In this document: positions 22,415 through 34,942 of the stretch, piece by piece
Numbering within the stretch: the first letter of the stretch is position 1
How the letters are laid out: each line of letters opens with the position of its first letter
Assembly (NCBI GenBank): GCA_963969595.1
Contig: OZ018413.1
Location: forward strand, 10,778,211 to 10,842,210
Length of the DNA: 64,000 nucleotides
DNA from: Neckera pumila
Taxonomy: Eukaryota > Streptophyta > Bryopsida > Hypnales > Neckeraceae
Direction of reading: 5' to 3'
Position numbers and translations under genes: made by a program
The notes under the pieces: model-generated
Databases searched by the model: none
The model's input: the letters and a program-made list of their open reading frames with translations, nothing else
What the model was told of the DNA's origin: nothing

Positions 22415-23230
22415 GGAGGGAGGTAATGCGGTAGTCCTGTATTTGTAATATTTGTATTTATATAAATTTTGGTTACAAGGCTCTTGTAATATTATGCATA
22501 TTCTGATGATTCTGTGTTGCCGGACTCTCAACTGCTTAGCGCTTGTCTTGTTTGTTCTTCTGTCTCTTGCATGAGGCTCCGTTACGTGAGGTTCTGTTGC
22601 GTGAGAAGTGGCGGAGGAGCCTGGATTCTCAATGTTTTAGATTTTGATGCCGAATTCCTGTATTTTCAATGGGTGAATTCATATGAATTTCGATCCTTCT
22701 GCTCTTCTAATATGCATACTGATGTAGCGGGCTCTCTCGATCCTTTTGCTCTTGTATGATGCATACTGAGGTAGCCGGGTTCTCAGCTGCTCAGTGCTTA
22801 AAGTCTTGTTTGTTCTTGTGTCTCTTGCATGAGGTTCTGTTGCATGAGAAGGTGCACTCGGGCAGGTCGCGGAGGAGCCTAAAATTTTTCAGTGTTTTAG
22901 TTTTTGATGCTGGAGACGCCTTCCTGTATTTGTAGTGGGTGTATTTATATGATTTTTGATCACTCTGCAATTGTATTATCATGCATATTTATGAGTCTGG
23001 TGCCAGACTCTCAACTGTCTTCTGCTTTTTGTCTTGTTTGTTCTTGTGTCTTTTGCATGAGGTTCTGCTGCATGAGGCATGTGGTTGAGTCAGATTTTTC
23101 AGGATTTTAGTTTTGATGCTGGAGCTCAACATTTCTGTATTTGTAATGGTTGTATTTATATGGATTTTGATCATTCTGCTTTTTTATTATGGACATAAGT
23201 TTCTGTGCTACTGGACTCGCAACTGCTTAC
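22345..23230 (+). repeat. Tandem decayed copies of the F-box gene's 3' end
   Basis: The last coding stretch and 3' UTR (TGTGAGAAGTTGCAC...GGAGGAGCCTGAA...CAGTGTTTCAG...CCTGTATTTGTAATA...) are followed by three diverged copies at about 22513-22768, 22769-22995 and 22996-23230. Each keeps in order a GACTCTCAACTGCT-like block, TTGTTTGTTCTTGTGTCTC, GCATGAGGTTCTGT, GCGGAGGAGCCT and CCTGTATTTGTA. Spacing is about 230-260 bp. The copies are frameshifted and non-coding. Confidence 0.72.
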
Positions 23231-24682
23231 TGTCTTGTGTCTGCAGTAACTCCTTGCAACCTCGATCCTACAAGGGAAATTTGGATTAATTTGGTGATTT
23301 TCTGTTAAAATGGGAATTTTTGCACTACGGTAGTTAATTTGAATTGATATCATTCTGTCCTCTCCTTCACTTTGGAATCAGATTTTTCTCCTTGTGTCAA
23401 AATTATAAAAATGAAATAGGAATGTTCTGCAGTTTTTGATTTTTGTCTCTTTTTATTAGAGTATGCAAGGAGTCTTTGTAGCGTAGTTGAATTTTGTCAA
23501 CACTAAGGTGAAATACCCCAAACCGCCCATGTACCCATTCCTGACAAGTAGACTTTTACTGAAAGTGTCTCCCAAAGTGCATTTAAGCTGATCCCATACT
23601 TTATTGCAATTGGATGATGATTGTTGATTCTTTAGATGTAGATTTTATAAACAAGCTCTATGACGGTTTCAATGGTTTAGGGAGTTTCCACTTCAAAAAT
23701 TTATAGAAATTACATGTCTTGTGACCTTTGTTCAAAAATTCTATATTTTTTTTGAAAAATTCATGATTTGCAATTGCAAATGCTACAAAAATGATTTTTT
23801 CTTGACGAAGGTGCCTCCAACTATGTTGGATTGCTTATTCATACAATTTTAAATGTTTTCACCTTAGTTTAGTTGATGTCAAGCACATTACAATGCAACT
23901 ACCAATCTTTAATATTAAAATAACTACACCTAAAATTGCAAAAATAAGCAATTCAACATGGTTTCTATTATTATATTCAGAAAAAACTGTGGGGTCCTGT
24001 TAGTACTAGTCAAAAGGGGATTCTAGATTATCTTAGAACGCATTCTTTTGGACACTATATGAATAAACTATAAATTTCCAAAGTGCTAAAAATAGGTATT
24101 TCTAAAACCAACCACACACTCTCATGGATAGTGGGAATACATTTTAGGCAAGAATCTGTAGTGGTCGGTTTTTGAAAAACGGTCCAAATCAAGTGTAGTT
24201 ACGTTAAAGGAAGAGCTTGAATGTCCCAATGCTTATTTAGACGTGTCTGCACAGCTTGGGCATTTGGAAGCCTACTCACACAGAGAGAAATGGAATCAAA
24301 GATTTGAGAAACTCTTGTCTACATTGACCGAGCCATGTACTGCAAAAAAATTTAAAATTAAAATGTTGGTCGAATCTACGCACAAAACAGCATGTGATCA
24401 TGCTTGAATACTTTTTGATGGGTGGATGTGGAAGAACCTAACTTACAGCCGATTTGTAATCACAAATTAATATACGTATGCATGCTCGGGTGGATAGCCA
24501 TGCACACACATACCAACGGATAGATGAGTACTTCAAAATTCCTGGGAATGTGCAGTGGAGCATATCTTTGTTTGTTTTTGTTGCTGCATAGTTGGAAGGT
24601 TTAGAAAGCATTCCAACATAACAGAGATGTGGGAAGTACACCTAAAACTGACCAAATAAGCATTTGAACATGGTTCTTATTA
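23231..24682. other. Intergenic DNA with a fragment of the 37/40-kb repeat
   Basis: Positions 23945-24080 match 37690-37820 and 40405-40540 (AAGCAATTCAACATGGTT, TTCTTTTGGACA-like and ATGAATAA blocks). The remainder holds no gene I can support. Confidence 0.5.
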
Positions 24683-25265
24683 TTAACCCCTTAACAACTG
24701 AGGCATCTTTTGGCAAAAATTGTCAAAACTTGTCACTTTCTAGGACAATTAAGGAATAAGGATTTTTTTTTTTTTTGAAATTGAATTGTACAAATCTATA
24801 CTAGATTACAATGGAAATTTGTGGTAAAAATTTCAAAAACTTTGACCAGCTTAGATTGAAAGATTATATCATTTGAAGTTAGAAGAAAAAAGTTTTTTTT
24901 CAACCTTGCCTAGCAAGGTTTAACTCATCCTAGAGTGAGATTTTTGCAGTATACATGTTCATGTCTTTATGCATTTGCATCTTCTAGCACATCAGTTTCA
25001 TACTTGCCAAATTTTTGAAATAGAGGAGAGTTTTGCCCATGCTATCCAAAGATGTCAAGGTTGTCCAAAATTTTTAGTGCAACATTACTTTTGATTTGGG
25101 CACCTATTTGGAAACAAAAAAGATCACATTCCAACCAAGTGGATACATGTTCACACCTTGTATCAAAATATCATGGACATCCGACCAAAAAGTGACTTTG
25201 TGTGCAACTACCCAAGATATCTTGTGTGTGTTGAATGACCACTTGATGCTTGGTCCTTTAGGCAT
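24683..25265 (+). mobile_element. TTAA-family element, diverged short copy
   Basis: The left end is TTAACCCCTTAACAACTGAGGC at 24683 with the GGCAAAAATTGTCAAAAC block. The right end decays after TTGGTCCTTTAGG. The interior block GATTGAAAGATTATATCATTTG is shared with the copies starting at 43500 and 50225, defining a subfamily. Confidence 0.6.
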
Positions 25266-26298
25266 AGAACAGCCTTCCTTTATGTTGAATCTTATTGGTA
25301 ATTGAAAGAGGATTCCATACTCTTGTAGCATGTACTAGACTTCCACATGCTAAGATCCACATGTCACAGTGTATTTAGAGGCCCATTTGTCCTCCCAAGG
25401 CAGTGCAGATTAGATTAGAGGCGGTTGAGTGCAACTAACCCAAATGGTGGAAGTCAACAACTTCAACAAAATTAATGAGAGCTCTTTCAAGGCACGGGAA
25501 CTTAGGCAGCGTGGAAGAGTCTCTTGGAACCAGTCTCATGCTGAACGAGACATGCACAATCGCAACTCCTTGGTAAGTTCCAGCTTTAAATTTCATAATC
25601 AGGATTTAATGAGTCAAATCTCTTTAATAGTCATGTAGACAGGTTTCAGGAACCCAAATTTCAAGCTCCAACTGACTGCCCTGTTTCTGCAAGTCTCATT
25701 TAACGTACATCTTTATCAATTTCAAAAGACCAGCAATGGCGTGAAGGTGTGGAACATTCCATACAGTATATTCTCATAATAGTCTACTTCAAAATATTTT
25801 CTAATGTGATCAGAAAACGTCATGATCAATGATGCTTAATAAGGTCGTTGAATTAGCTCACAGCGAGACTGGTTCCAAGGGAAGCCTCTTAACTTCGTTT
25901 CAATTGGCAGCAACTGACAGAAGAATTTTGAGCATCATACTATTACCCTCGAGAAGCAGGATTTTTTCAAAGACAAAACTAGAGCTCCATCAATGTGGCA
26001 ACATGAGAGATTACTCCCTTTCTTCAGCCTGAATTCGAGCAGGCGGACACACTGTATCTTGGTTACATTGACAGAAAAGAGGGAGCACACAAGTCACGTT
26101 TCTGTACAAAAACGTTTCACCTTTGTAACGTCTTCAAAGACTCGTTCTCTAGTGACAACACCGTAGCACTTCCTAATTACAAGTTTCCAAGATCAAACCG
26201 TCCTGCCGTATTCAAGGCAACAGAATTATAGGCATAAAATATAATAGGACAACCACGACGATGTCTAATTTGAAATCACTCAATGTTCGTGTTGAAAT
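25266..26298. other. Downstream region of the ICE1/SCREAM-type gene
   Basis: The nearer part probably includes the 3' UTR of the bHLH gene on the - strand. Short + strand frames at 25429-25638 and 25829-26032 have no recognisable domain and are not called. Confidence 0.4.
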
Positions 26299-29200
26299 TT
26301 ACTGCACTCCATATCCTGCAGTGAGCAGCAGAACCGCCTTGATTTCGTCAGGTCCAATGGCCGCATCCTTTGCCTGTCCATTTACACAACCCCCAAACGC
26401 ATAACATTATATATCGTACCCCGTGTTGGAGAGGACACTTTTTCCTCTTTACTCTAACTTCTAAATATTACTCACATCCTTTTGACATGAAAAAATGCGA
26501 GATTGGTTCATGGGCTGGGTCCTTCGTGAAAGCTTTGCTCTCAATCTTTGCTCACATTAACCGTGTAACGCCAAGGAGAACAAAACGTATTGATGACTAA
26601 CATTCAAGTCTTCTTTAGAAACAAAGAATGAACCTATTCATCATGTAATGGGATCATTTTTTTGCCCAACTACGTTGCTGATAGGTCTCATCCTTTCAAG
26701 GTTAACCTTAAAATGCTTTGGAGGACAAACATGTAAGACAGAATGACTTTCAGAGAGAAACTAGTGAAGCAAGAATCCACCTATGCATCTGGGAATATGA
26801 TAATTTTGGCCAGACTATTACCTTGATGATAGGCCTCATTATTTTGGGGTTAAGGACCAATGCATTCCAAAGAATCCCATTTTGGTGAGGACATAACTTA
26901 GTTTGGTGGGCAGGTATTCTCAATGCACTCTCAACAGCATGAAAGAGAAAAGTGAAATCCTAAACGAGTTCGGTTCCGAGCCTCACCTCAGCACGGAAGA
27001 GATCGAGAGCAAAGCCATTGAAGCAGCTGATGACGGCCTGTTGCACATCCAAGCCGAGAGCATCAAGTGCCCTCACAGTGGAGAGCAAAATTCCGGGACG
27101 ACGAGCACAAAACATGTGGACATTGAGTGCTCGATCCCGCTGTCGCACTTCCACCTGCGCACGTCACCACAATCCATCAGAACACTTATGCAAGAATTTC
27201 TTACACTTCTAGAATGAGCAAGTCAAGGGAAGAAGCCTCTCGAGGATAATTCCACCCCAAATCTGTTCGAACCCCATTACAGTTGGCAGGATTCGCCTTA
27301 TATGGGATACAATTATCAGGGTTTAACGCAGCAAGATTTTCTATGTAGGATGAGCAGCTTGCGCACTTGCCCACGGAGGTTGGTTTTCAGGGTTGGGCAA
27401 CAACAAATCTGGGGAAGATGCTTATGTGAAAATATCCACCCCAAATCTGCTCTAACCCCATTAGAATTGGCAGGCTTTTGCCTTACAAGCGCTACAATCA
27501 ACAGGGTTTAACGCAGCAAGATTTTCAATATGTGAAAAGTGGTTTTAGGGTTTAGGGTCTTGCGCACTTACCCTGGGAGGTTGGTTTTCAGGGTTGGGCA
27601 GCACGGGGCATTCCTCTTTCACTGCAGGAGAGAGGCCGTCTTGAATGGCGCGTCCAACGGTGGGGTTGGACAGCATCAACCGCGACTCCTCCTGCTTCGA
27701 GGCCTCGAGCTCGGTGTGGACGTCGCTGATGCGCTGCCGAAGCTCCTTCAGGTACTCGATGGCGTCGCCCAGAATTGAAGCTCGGTCCATCTGTTTGCCC
27801 ACAAGCAGCATGGTCGTTACAACAACAAGATGATTTAACTCATAAAGGACCGAAACTTCGTGGTCCAGGATTTAGTCTAATTGATCACTGTGAAGAACAT
27901 ACTCGATCTAAAAGACCAAAACTTCATAGTTTCGGGTTTAGTCCAATTCCATTGCTCGGATTGTGAAGAACATATCAAACTCTAAACACTCAAAGCCAAA
28001 TCAGTTTTACATCACCAAGATCAATGAAGAACAATATTGCACATGTTGATCAGGAAGCACCTAAAACTGAACAAAAGAAAAACCCCACATGGGTCCAATT
28101 TGTGCTAATCTTGCGATGCAGCACAATTACAAGCATTACCACAATGGACATACACAGATCCAAACGCACCTTGGTGATTTTCGGCACCACAGATCGAAGC
28201 ATGTACAACCGATCGTTGAGTTTCTTCCGACGCCTCCGTTCCGCCATAAGGTTCTTCGCAGGAAGTCCCCGTTGCTTCCCACCCTTGTTACCCTTTCTAT
28301 GAAGATCCAATTCAACAGGTCCATGATTCCCTGCTCCTTCTTCAGGCCCGCCATCGCCATCGCCATCGCCACTCTCGTCCAGGTCATCGTCGTCTTTCAC
28401 GTCGTAGTCATCGGCATCCAAGCTGATGTCATTGGGATCTTCTTGCAGGGCTTTGCCTGGCGTGTCCATGGAGGCCATAGAGTCATTGGAAGCAGGCGAG
28501 AGAGCTTGAGAAGTCGAAGCCTTCTGGAAGAGTGTAAGCTGCTGCTGTCCTTGCAGGTAACTCTTGGTTGTGTGATATGGCACGACCCCATTGCTGAGAT
28601 TCTCAGATTCATTGAGCTTCTTGTCGTCTTGAGGAAATGATGTGGATGCAGGGTAGGGACTGTATTGTGGAAAGTTCGTGTGTGTGTTGTTGCTGATCAT
28701 GTTGCTGAGGCTAATGTTGGGGCTGCTGCTGCTTATGATGCCCTGCTGGTTGTTGAATGTTGTTGGTGGTAGGTCTGAGCTGAAACTGTCCATTGGAACG
28801 CTTCGGCTGAGTTGCCCACCTGCATACATGATCCAGCACTCTTTCTTATTTTGCAGGTAAATACTACATAACATATGCGGTGATGACAGCACTCTTTCAG
28901 CTTTGCCACTCTTTTGCAGGTGAATGCAGCATTTGTGGTGATGACAGACCAGTACTGGAATAACGATCTGTTTTCATTTAGCATTCAAACCAATATGCTT
29001 TCAGAGTTTGATGACGCAATAGAGCTTCCTGAAGAGATCAATTTGGGTACAAGAGCCAAACTCTCTTGAAACCAAATTGTTTCTCACTCAATGTGTGATA
29101 GGTTAGTTATGCTATCACTCAAAAATGGGAGGTTGTAGAGCACTATTGAAGGGACTGTAGAGATTTCCATCCCGTTTCAAAACTAAGTGATCATAGACGT

Positions 29201-31422
29201 GTAGCTCAGCCATGCTTAAAACCGCTTGCCATTAAGGCAGGTATACCCGAAACCAATAGCGAACATAAAATCGACACTACTTACAAATCGCATACATTCA
29301 AGAACCTTAAATGTATATCAATTTTGCACAATGTTAGTTTTAGGATCACTGCTGGTTTGGGGTATATCCACCTTCAGTCCAACAACCAGGTAGATTAGAA
29401 TAGATGAGTTGCTACTGGTGACAGATTCAGTAGAGGAAGATGATGGGACCAGAACAGTACGTGTTCACAAACTTTGTGGAACTTAGCAAACCCTAGTTAC
29501 AACTGAGCATCGTTCCTATTCTTAAACGTAAATCATATTTATTAGATTTTTATAGCTATGAATTTCCAAAGTATGACATCTAGGTGTACCGAAAACCAAC
29601 ACTAGGTTCATAGACCTTCATGTTTTGATTGTGCACATCTTGTGCAATCAATATCTAGGAGAAAGTGACGTTTTCAAGTCCAAATGTAGGTGTTTCATTT
29701 GGGGCAGTATTGATGATAATGGGTGTACGTAAGTTACAGCTACAAGAAATGTGAATACTGTACGGCAGTTTTCATTTTGAGAATTCAGTGTCACTTCAGT
29801 CTCAGTGTTTTCAGCAACTTGAGCTAATGTGAAAATCACATCTGGGGAGTCTGGTTCCGAATGATTTTAGTATCCTCTTCTTTATCCAGTAATATTAGTA
29901 CTGAAATTCACGCAATTGTATAGATGATCATAACGAGCCAAGTGTATTTGCAGCGTTAGAGATATTATTTACCTTGAGAAATACGGAGTACCTGAGAAGA
30001 GACCACCCCTGATTTGCAGTGTTACGAACTATTACCTTGAGAAATACCTGAGAAGAGACCACCACTGGAGCCCTGCCCGAGGTCGTCCATGCACATGGTG
30101 GACGAGGCCGAGCGGAAGCCAGTGAGGAGGTTGTTGTTGCTGGTGTCGAAATTCAAAGACGACTCCAGCAAGCCGAAGCTCGAGCGAGTGTCGACTGTTG
30201 ACATGTTGTAAGGGGAGGAGGAGTAGGAGCTCAGCTCCATCAGGGAGGCTTCGGGGGTGTACCACTCGTCCTCGAGCAAGGCCTTGCTGAAATTTGGGGT
30301 TGCCGCGTTGTCCTGCAAAGTCTTTCTGGGTGTTAAGAAAAATCAAATTGGATTCCAACGGTCCGAAGAGTGCATGATTTTGATACCATATGGAAAACTT
30401 GGAAGGGTTCAAACCCCTCCTTGGTTGTTAGCAATATGTACTCATTTTGCAATATTTTGGAGTGTCTTATTCAGTTAGCTGTTCAAAGCTTTATTAGTAG
30501 ATGTTCTAAAACTTTCACAAGATTTTATGAGTTGAGGTAATATACATTTTCGAAATCAACTTTGCAAGATTTCGGAGCATTAAATTTAGCTCGGTGTTGC
30601 AACTAAGTGTGGCTACCTTATTTTGAGGGGAGAGAGAGGAATCCAATGTAATAATACTCATAAAAACATTTGAGGTTTGAGAATATCATACTTTGACATT
30701 CATGGTGGTCGTTGTGTCCTGAGAGGATGCTGGCGTCTTCCACGATGATCCTTCCTCAAGATTCGAAAGCATGCTGTCAAAGGGACACACATAAGAAAAA
30801 AAGCCCCTTAGCATTGTCATATGAAGTTTATATGACCTTATGTGTACAAAATTTAATACTACTCTTGATGCAAATTTCATATGAACTTCATATTCATAAA
30901 ATGGGAGTTTATGGTTTTTGAAAAAAGTTCAAAAAGTTAAAGAGTTCAAAAAGTTTAATATAATTGCCATTTTTCTGAAGTTGCAACCCTAACAAACTTA
31001 CTAAAATTTCAGTTAATATAAAAGTCACATAAAAAACATAAATGAAATTTGTAATATGAATTTGAGTAGGGGGCAATTTGTGGTGAAGTTGATTATGCAG
31101 CCGATGGTAATAATTCACAGTAAAGTGCCAACATGTTCCTGAGTGCCACATGTTGCAGAATGTTCGCAAATGTGATTTTCACAATTAGCTCAAGCTGAAG
31201 AAAACACCGCTAAATGAACTAAAATTTCAAAATCAAAACTGTGGTAAAATTTCAAAATCCATTGTTTGTAGCTATAAATGTTTCTGGGTAGAATTTTTTT
31301 GCTAAATTTCGCAACAGTTTTGAGCATTGGGAATATCTGTGACTTGGTGGTAATCGAACCTACCTGATGTCCGGCGTTGCAGCGCCCATCCACATATTAT
31401 CAGAGTTCGACTGCGATGCCAT
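26299..31422 (-). CDS. SCRM/ICE1-like: ICE1/SCREAM-type bHLH transcription factor
   Basis: Nuclear bHLH regulator; family members dimerise with stomatal-lineage bHLH partners and act in cold signalling in flowering plants. Coding exons in transcript order: 31422-31364, 30773-30692, 30312-30036, 28819-28170, 27790-27572, 27154-26987, 26373-26299. All introns are GT-AG, phases agree, and the total is 1530 nt or 509 residues. An LTLFQK motif lies at 234-239 and an acidic stretch at 266-295. The bHLH spans about 326-376 ([20 protein letters not shown], then [17 protein letters not shown] after an intron). The C-terminal ACT-like domain is 430-505 ([44 protein letters not shown]). Introns between the two bHLH halves and after FRAE match my memory of ICE1 genes. 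The LFQK motif is followed by ASTSQ, not the KRAAM motif of Arabidopsis ICE1. Start ATG 31422 is the first in-frame ATG of its exon. Confidence 0.93.
27252..27600. repeat. Tandem duplication across the exon 5 end and 5' splice site
   Basis: Copy A (about 27252-27399) and copy B (about 27436-27600) share CCACCCCAAATCTG, GGGTTTAACGCAGCAAGATT and GGAGGTTGGTTTTCAGGGTT. Copy B contains the real exon 5 end and its donor GTAAGT (- strand); in copy A, within the intron, the same donor reads GCAAGT. The offset is 184-200 bp because of an indel. Confidence 0.78.
29235..29373. mobile_element. Short TA-type AGGT MITE in an intron of the bHLH gene
   Basis: The left end AGGCAGGTATACCCGAAACC and right end GGTTTGGGGTATATCCACCT face each other and match the termini of the 6215-6476 element with substitutions. 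TA precedes the left end; the right flank has changed to TC. At 139 bp it is an internally deleted, old copy. Confidence 0.6.
29946..30064. repeat. Tandem duplication across the exon 3 end and 5' splice site
   Basis: Positions 29946-30008 and about 30011-30064 share TTTGCAG(C/T)GTTA, TTACCTTGAGAAATAC and CCTGAGAAGAGACCACC. The second copy holds the functional exon 3 end (donor GTAATA on the - strand at 30035). The first is an intronic copy carrying its own CAAG|GTAA-like site and a 6-bp insertion. Confidence 0.75.
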
Positions 31423-31867
31423 TCCAATTATTGGTGCTGTTCAATTCAATCCTACAAAACGGCAGAACAAGAATGTTAGAGTCAGCAAGTTTTTCAAAAT
31501 TGGCTACGGCGGAACATCCTGCAACTTTCTCCAACAACCACAGTTTCACCTTCTTCACTTGGTAAGACCACAATTTCTTATATTTGAACCTCAATTTAGA
31601 ACTGATTTCGCAACTATCTTGACGTGCAAAAACAATGGTCTTGTTTATTCAACAATGGCATGTTTCAAAGTGCCAAAATCGTGGCATTCAAGAGCATAAA
31701 ACAACGCACTCCCTCAGGCCTTGTACAGATGTGAGGTTCCAAACAGACAACATGAGGAGCAAATTCCATTTTAGTAACGAGTATGAAAACTACATGTATT
31801 GAATAGGCCAACCCAACCAGAGAATCACCGAAGCCTCAGCAAGAGTGTCCATGAATGAAGATATTAC

Positions 31868-31931
31868 CTGAAAGTCCCAGTGACACTAAGGAGGACTTCG
31901 GCTCTGACTGACTTGAGCAAATCGCGCTGCG
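31868..31931 (-). other. Candidate non-coding 5' leader exon of the bHLH gene
   Basis: On the - strand this 64-nt segment follows TTTTTGTTGCAG and ends before GTAATA. The coding exon 1 has its own acceptor (TTGAACAG ending at 31437), 14 nt before the ATG, which implies an upstream leader exon. This segment is the best nearby candidate. Confidence 0.45.
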
Positions 31932-34731
31932 CTGCAACAAAAAGATCGATCAACAGATTAGAAAACTTCAATGGTTGTGTGCAGATCGTGAAATGCTTAC
32001 GGAAAATGAGGAGATGAGCAATTATAAGACGAACTCCCTGGAATCATGAAGTCCTTTGTTATCACTCACCATTAATTAATATTTCTCAGAGTTTGCTCTC
32101 TGGCAATGGGATTCATGATCACTTCCTACAATTAGAGCCAGTATCATGATTTCCTTCCATCATCATCATAAAGCTACTTTGGTGATCATGTTGGTTGGCG
32201 AAGTAGTGATTACGCTAGATCGTGTACAGGCTAATTTGAAGCACAGAATATGCGGAAGTTCAGGCCTGGAGTTTTTGACAATGGATCAGGAGAATCGAGA
32301 TTGAAACCAAAGCTTCAGAACGGCAAGAATGGGACTCTCTGGTACACTCTGACTAAAAAACTGTAACCCCGTTTGTCGGGACAATAAGTAACTCCTTGAA
32401 AGTATTAAGCCATCTTCAATTAAAATCATGATCTACTTGTCTGCGTTTTGTAAAGCTACTGAGGTATGTGCACCGAGAATCGCCACCTAAAATGTACAGA
32501 ATGCAATCCTTTCTGAAAGGGGTGATTCTGAGTGCACATACCTTTAGGCAAGTTTTCAGAAAAATAGGTCTTTGCCTAGAGCATGACTTGCTTTCACTAC
32601 AAATGTTCAATCTGGCAAAAAACTACTTAACCTTTTGCATGTTAGGCCGAAAGTTGAATTTTCAGAGAGACTACTAAATTAATCATCATCAAAATCACTG
32701 GTCGCTAAGTTCAGCCATTGCAAGTCGGGTACGTGATCTCTTTCGCTGAAAAAGGACAGTTACGATTTCCACTGATGCTCGCTGCGACGAAAATCTCTAT
32801 CAATCCAGTTGAATTTGCAATCTATTCAGACAAGCACCAAACAATTCTACGGCTACTTTGTCACAAATCCTGTTATAATATCCAAACAGAAATCACATGC
32901 CGAACAACATCGAGGAGCGCTACTTTGTTCGTAACAAATCTTGTGAATGATGTTCAAGTTCTTCTCATGAATCTAGCTACTCAAGCCAGTTTCCAGATTG
33001 ATTTCCTTCTAAATGCAGTGCAGAAGTTCAACAAATGTTATCTTATTTCTGCGTTAACCTTCAGTTGTTTCAGAAAACATCGAAGATAATATCTAAGTCA
33101 CTCAGGACTTGAAAGAAAAAAGCTAAGCATTTCGTAAGGAGGCTCTTGGCGACAGGGTCAGGCAAACTAAAAGTTTTAGTAATTGAAAGTCTGACAATAG
33201 TGCCTCTCTAGAGGGGAATTACAAACTACGAAAAAAAGACTCTCAAGTGAACCAAGGGCATTGTGTACATCGAGGTCATCATCAGCTCAGACGACAGTTC
33301 AGTTGTGGTTGGAGAAGTAGATGAAACCAATTTAACCCAAAGTAAAGGACCTTGATGGAAAATCACTCAAAAAAATAAAAATTTATATATAGTTGCCCAC
33401 ATTGAAATTTACTTCAATTTTATTGTAGGTGGGTGCAAGTCTGCAAGTAACGTATAATAAAACAAACCTTGACGCAGAGCTATGTAGACATCAACTTTAA
33501 CCAGCTGGCCTCAAAAAGAATAGTCATTCTTTATTTTCTATGAAACTTGAAGCTCTACACTTGACCAAATTGCATTGAGAATGGATACACTATTTCAAAA
33601 TGGAAATAGTAAATGTCTATTTAGAGCTTTATCATCTACTGTATTGTCTGCACAGTAGAATAAATCCCTTATTGAGAATTTTCTTTTAAAAAAAATATAG
33701 AATAAAAAAATTCAGGGTGTTAAAGATTGCCTACAAAAAATGGGGACTTCAAAATTGTGATCTAAAAATTGTACAAGGAGACTAATATTTTGAAGGAAAA
33801 GATTCATACTCTATGTTATGCTATTTCCAATATTGTAATAAACCAATAAATGGAGAACCAAAAATTGCAAGGTACTGTAAAAGACCTATTGAGTGGTGGA
33901 TTGAAACAACATCCAAATATTAACAGTTTTGTAAGGTTGTTTCAACAGGATATAATTTATATTTAGTACACTGCCCCCTGGAAAAAACTTATTTTTATTT
34001 CTTAACTCATCACCAAATCAAAATGTGTAAAAATTAATCAATATTTACTCAGAAGTACTTGGATGGTCATCATCAAGGCTGTGCTACATTCCTATGAACA
34101 TAGGCTGTTTCAACTGTGAGAGTACTACAGTTCAATTTTTTGAGGGGAGAATCGCGGGTTAGTTCTTTTATAGCCATGGAATTGAGAAAAAAATCCGTTT
34201 GCAATTTGAAAAACATCGGACAAAAATCTGGTGAAAAATCTATACATTTTTGAATTTAGAGAAAAAAATAGAGGGAAAAAAAAAACAGGACTTGGTACTC
34301 AAAAAAATAGTTAGATATGGGAATTAAAGGAAAATCAATGGTAAAACTTAAAAAATACCCCAAACGACGAACACTGTCCTACACTTATGATCAGTAAAGG
34401 TCAAATTTCATCCTATTGAGTATTGTAGGCAGTACTTGTCATTATGAGATTGGATTTATTGACTGCTTGTTAGTACAACAGCTGATGGTACTAATCAAAT
34501 ATTTGAGTGTGGGCATTGAATCTGGAAACTACCTAATGTTAAGCTTAAGCTAAGTTAGCTGCAGGTTTGTCATCATCTTGCTTGCAGTCCTACTTACCAG
34601 TTAGTTAGCTCTTCCAAATTATGAATAGTTTCATTAAGGAAATTATACCCACAATCAAGAAAAATCACATTACAAGTTAAGAACATCAAAATGTATGCAA
34701 TGGATGCATAGTGTTGGTTTTGGGTGCACTA

Positions 34732-34942
34732 CAGTAGAACCTCTCTTAGTTAGTGCATACTGGGTTAGTGCATAATATACACTAAAAAGAGTTAATAGGA
34801 TGGGTCCAATTTCAAAGATATTTTCTAGAAAGTAGTGTCGTTAGATGCCATGTTAGTTAGTGGCCATTAATGCACCTCTCCAAATGCATAAACCTCTTTT
34901 AGTGCATAGTCCCAACATTATGCACTAAGAGAGGTTCTACTA
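34732..34942. mobile_element. Emigrant-like (pogo/Tc1-mariner) MITE
   Basis: The left end CAGTAGAACCTCTCTTAG and the right end CTAAGAGAGGTTCTACTA are inverted repeats; TAGTGCATA-type blocks extend the match inward. The CAGTARAACCTCT terminus resembles that of Arabidopsis Emigrant, known from memory. The 211-bp element has no coding frame. The left flank is TA; the right end has lost its final G. It lies in the candidate leader intron of the bHLH gene. Confidence 0.65.

Noticed and set aside
21449..22531. A 360-codon antisense open frame over the F-box gene's last exon
   Set aside because: It mirrors the codon bias of the real exon (His-, Leu- and Pro-rich low-complexity translation) and has no domain; the sense strand has clear leucine-rich repeats.
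27541..27560. TTTAGGGTTTAGGG-like telomeric sequence
   Set aside because: Only about two repeats in an intron; too short for an interstitial telomere and common as a plant telo-box.
32718..33089. A 123-codon + strand open frame
   Set aside because: No recognisable domain; it lies in the presumed leader intron of the bHLH gene and has no convincing start context.
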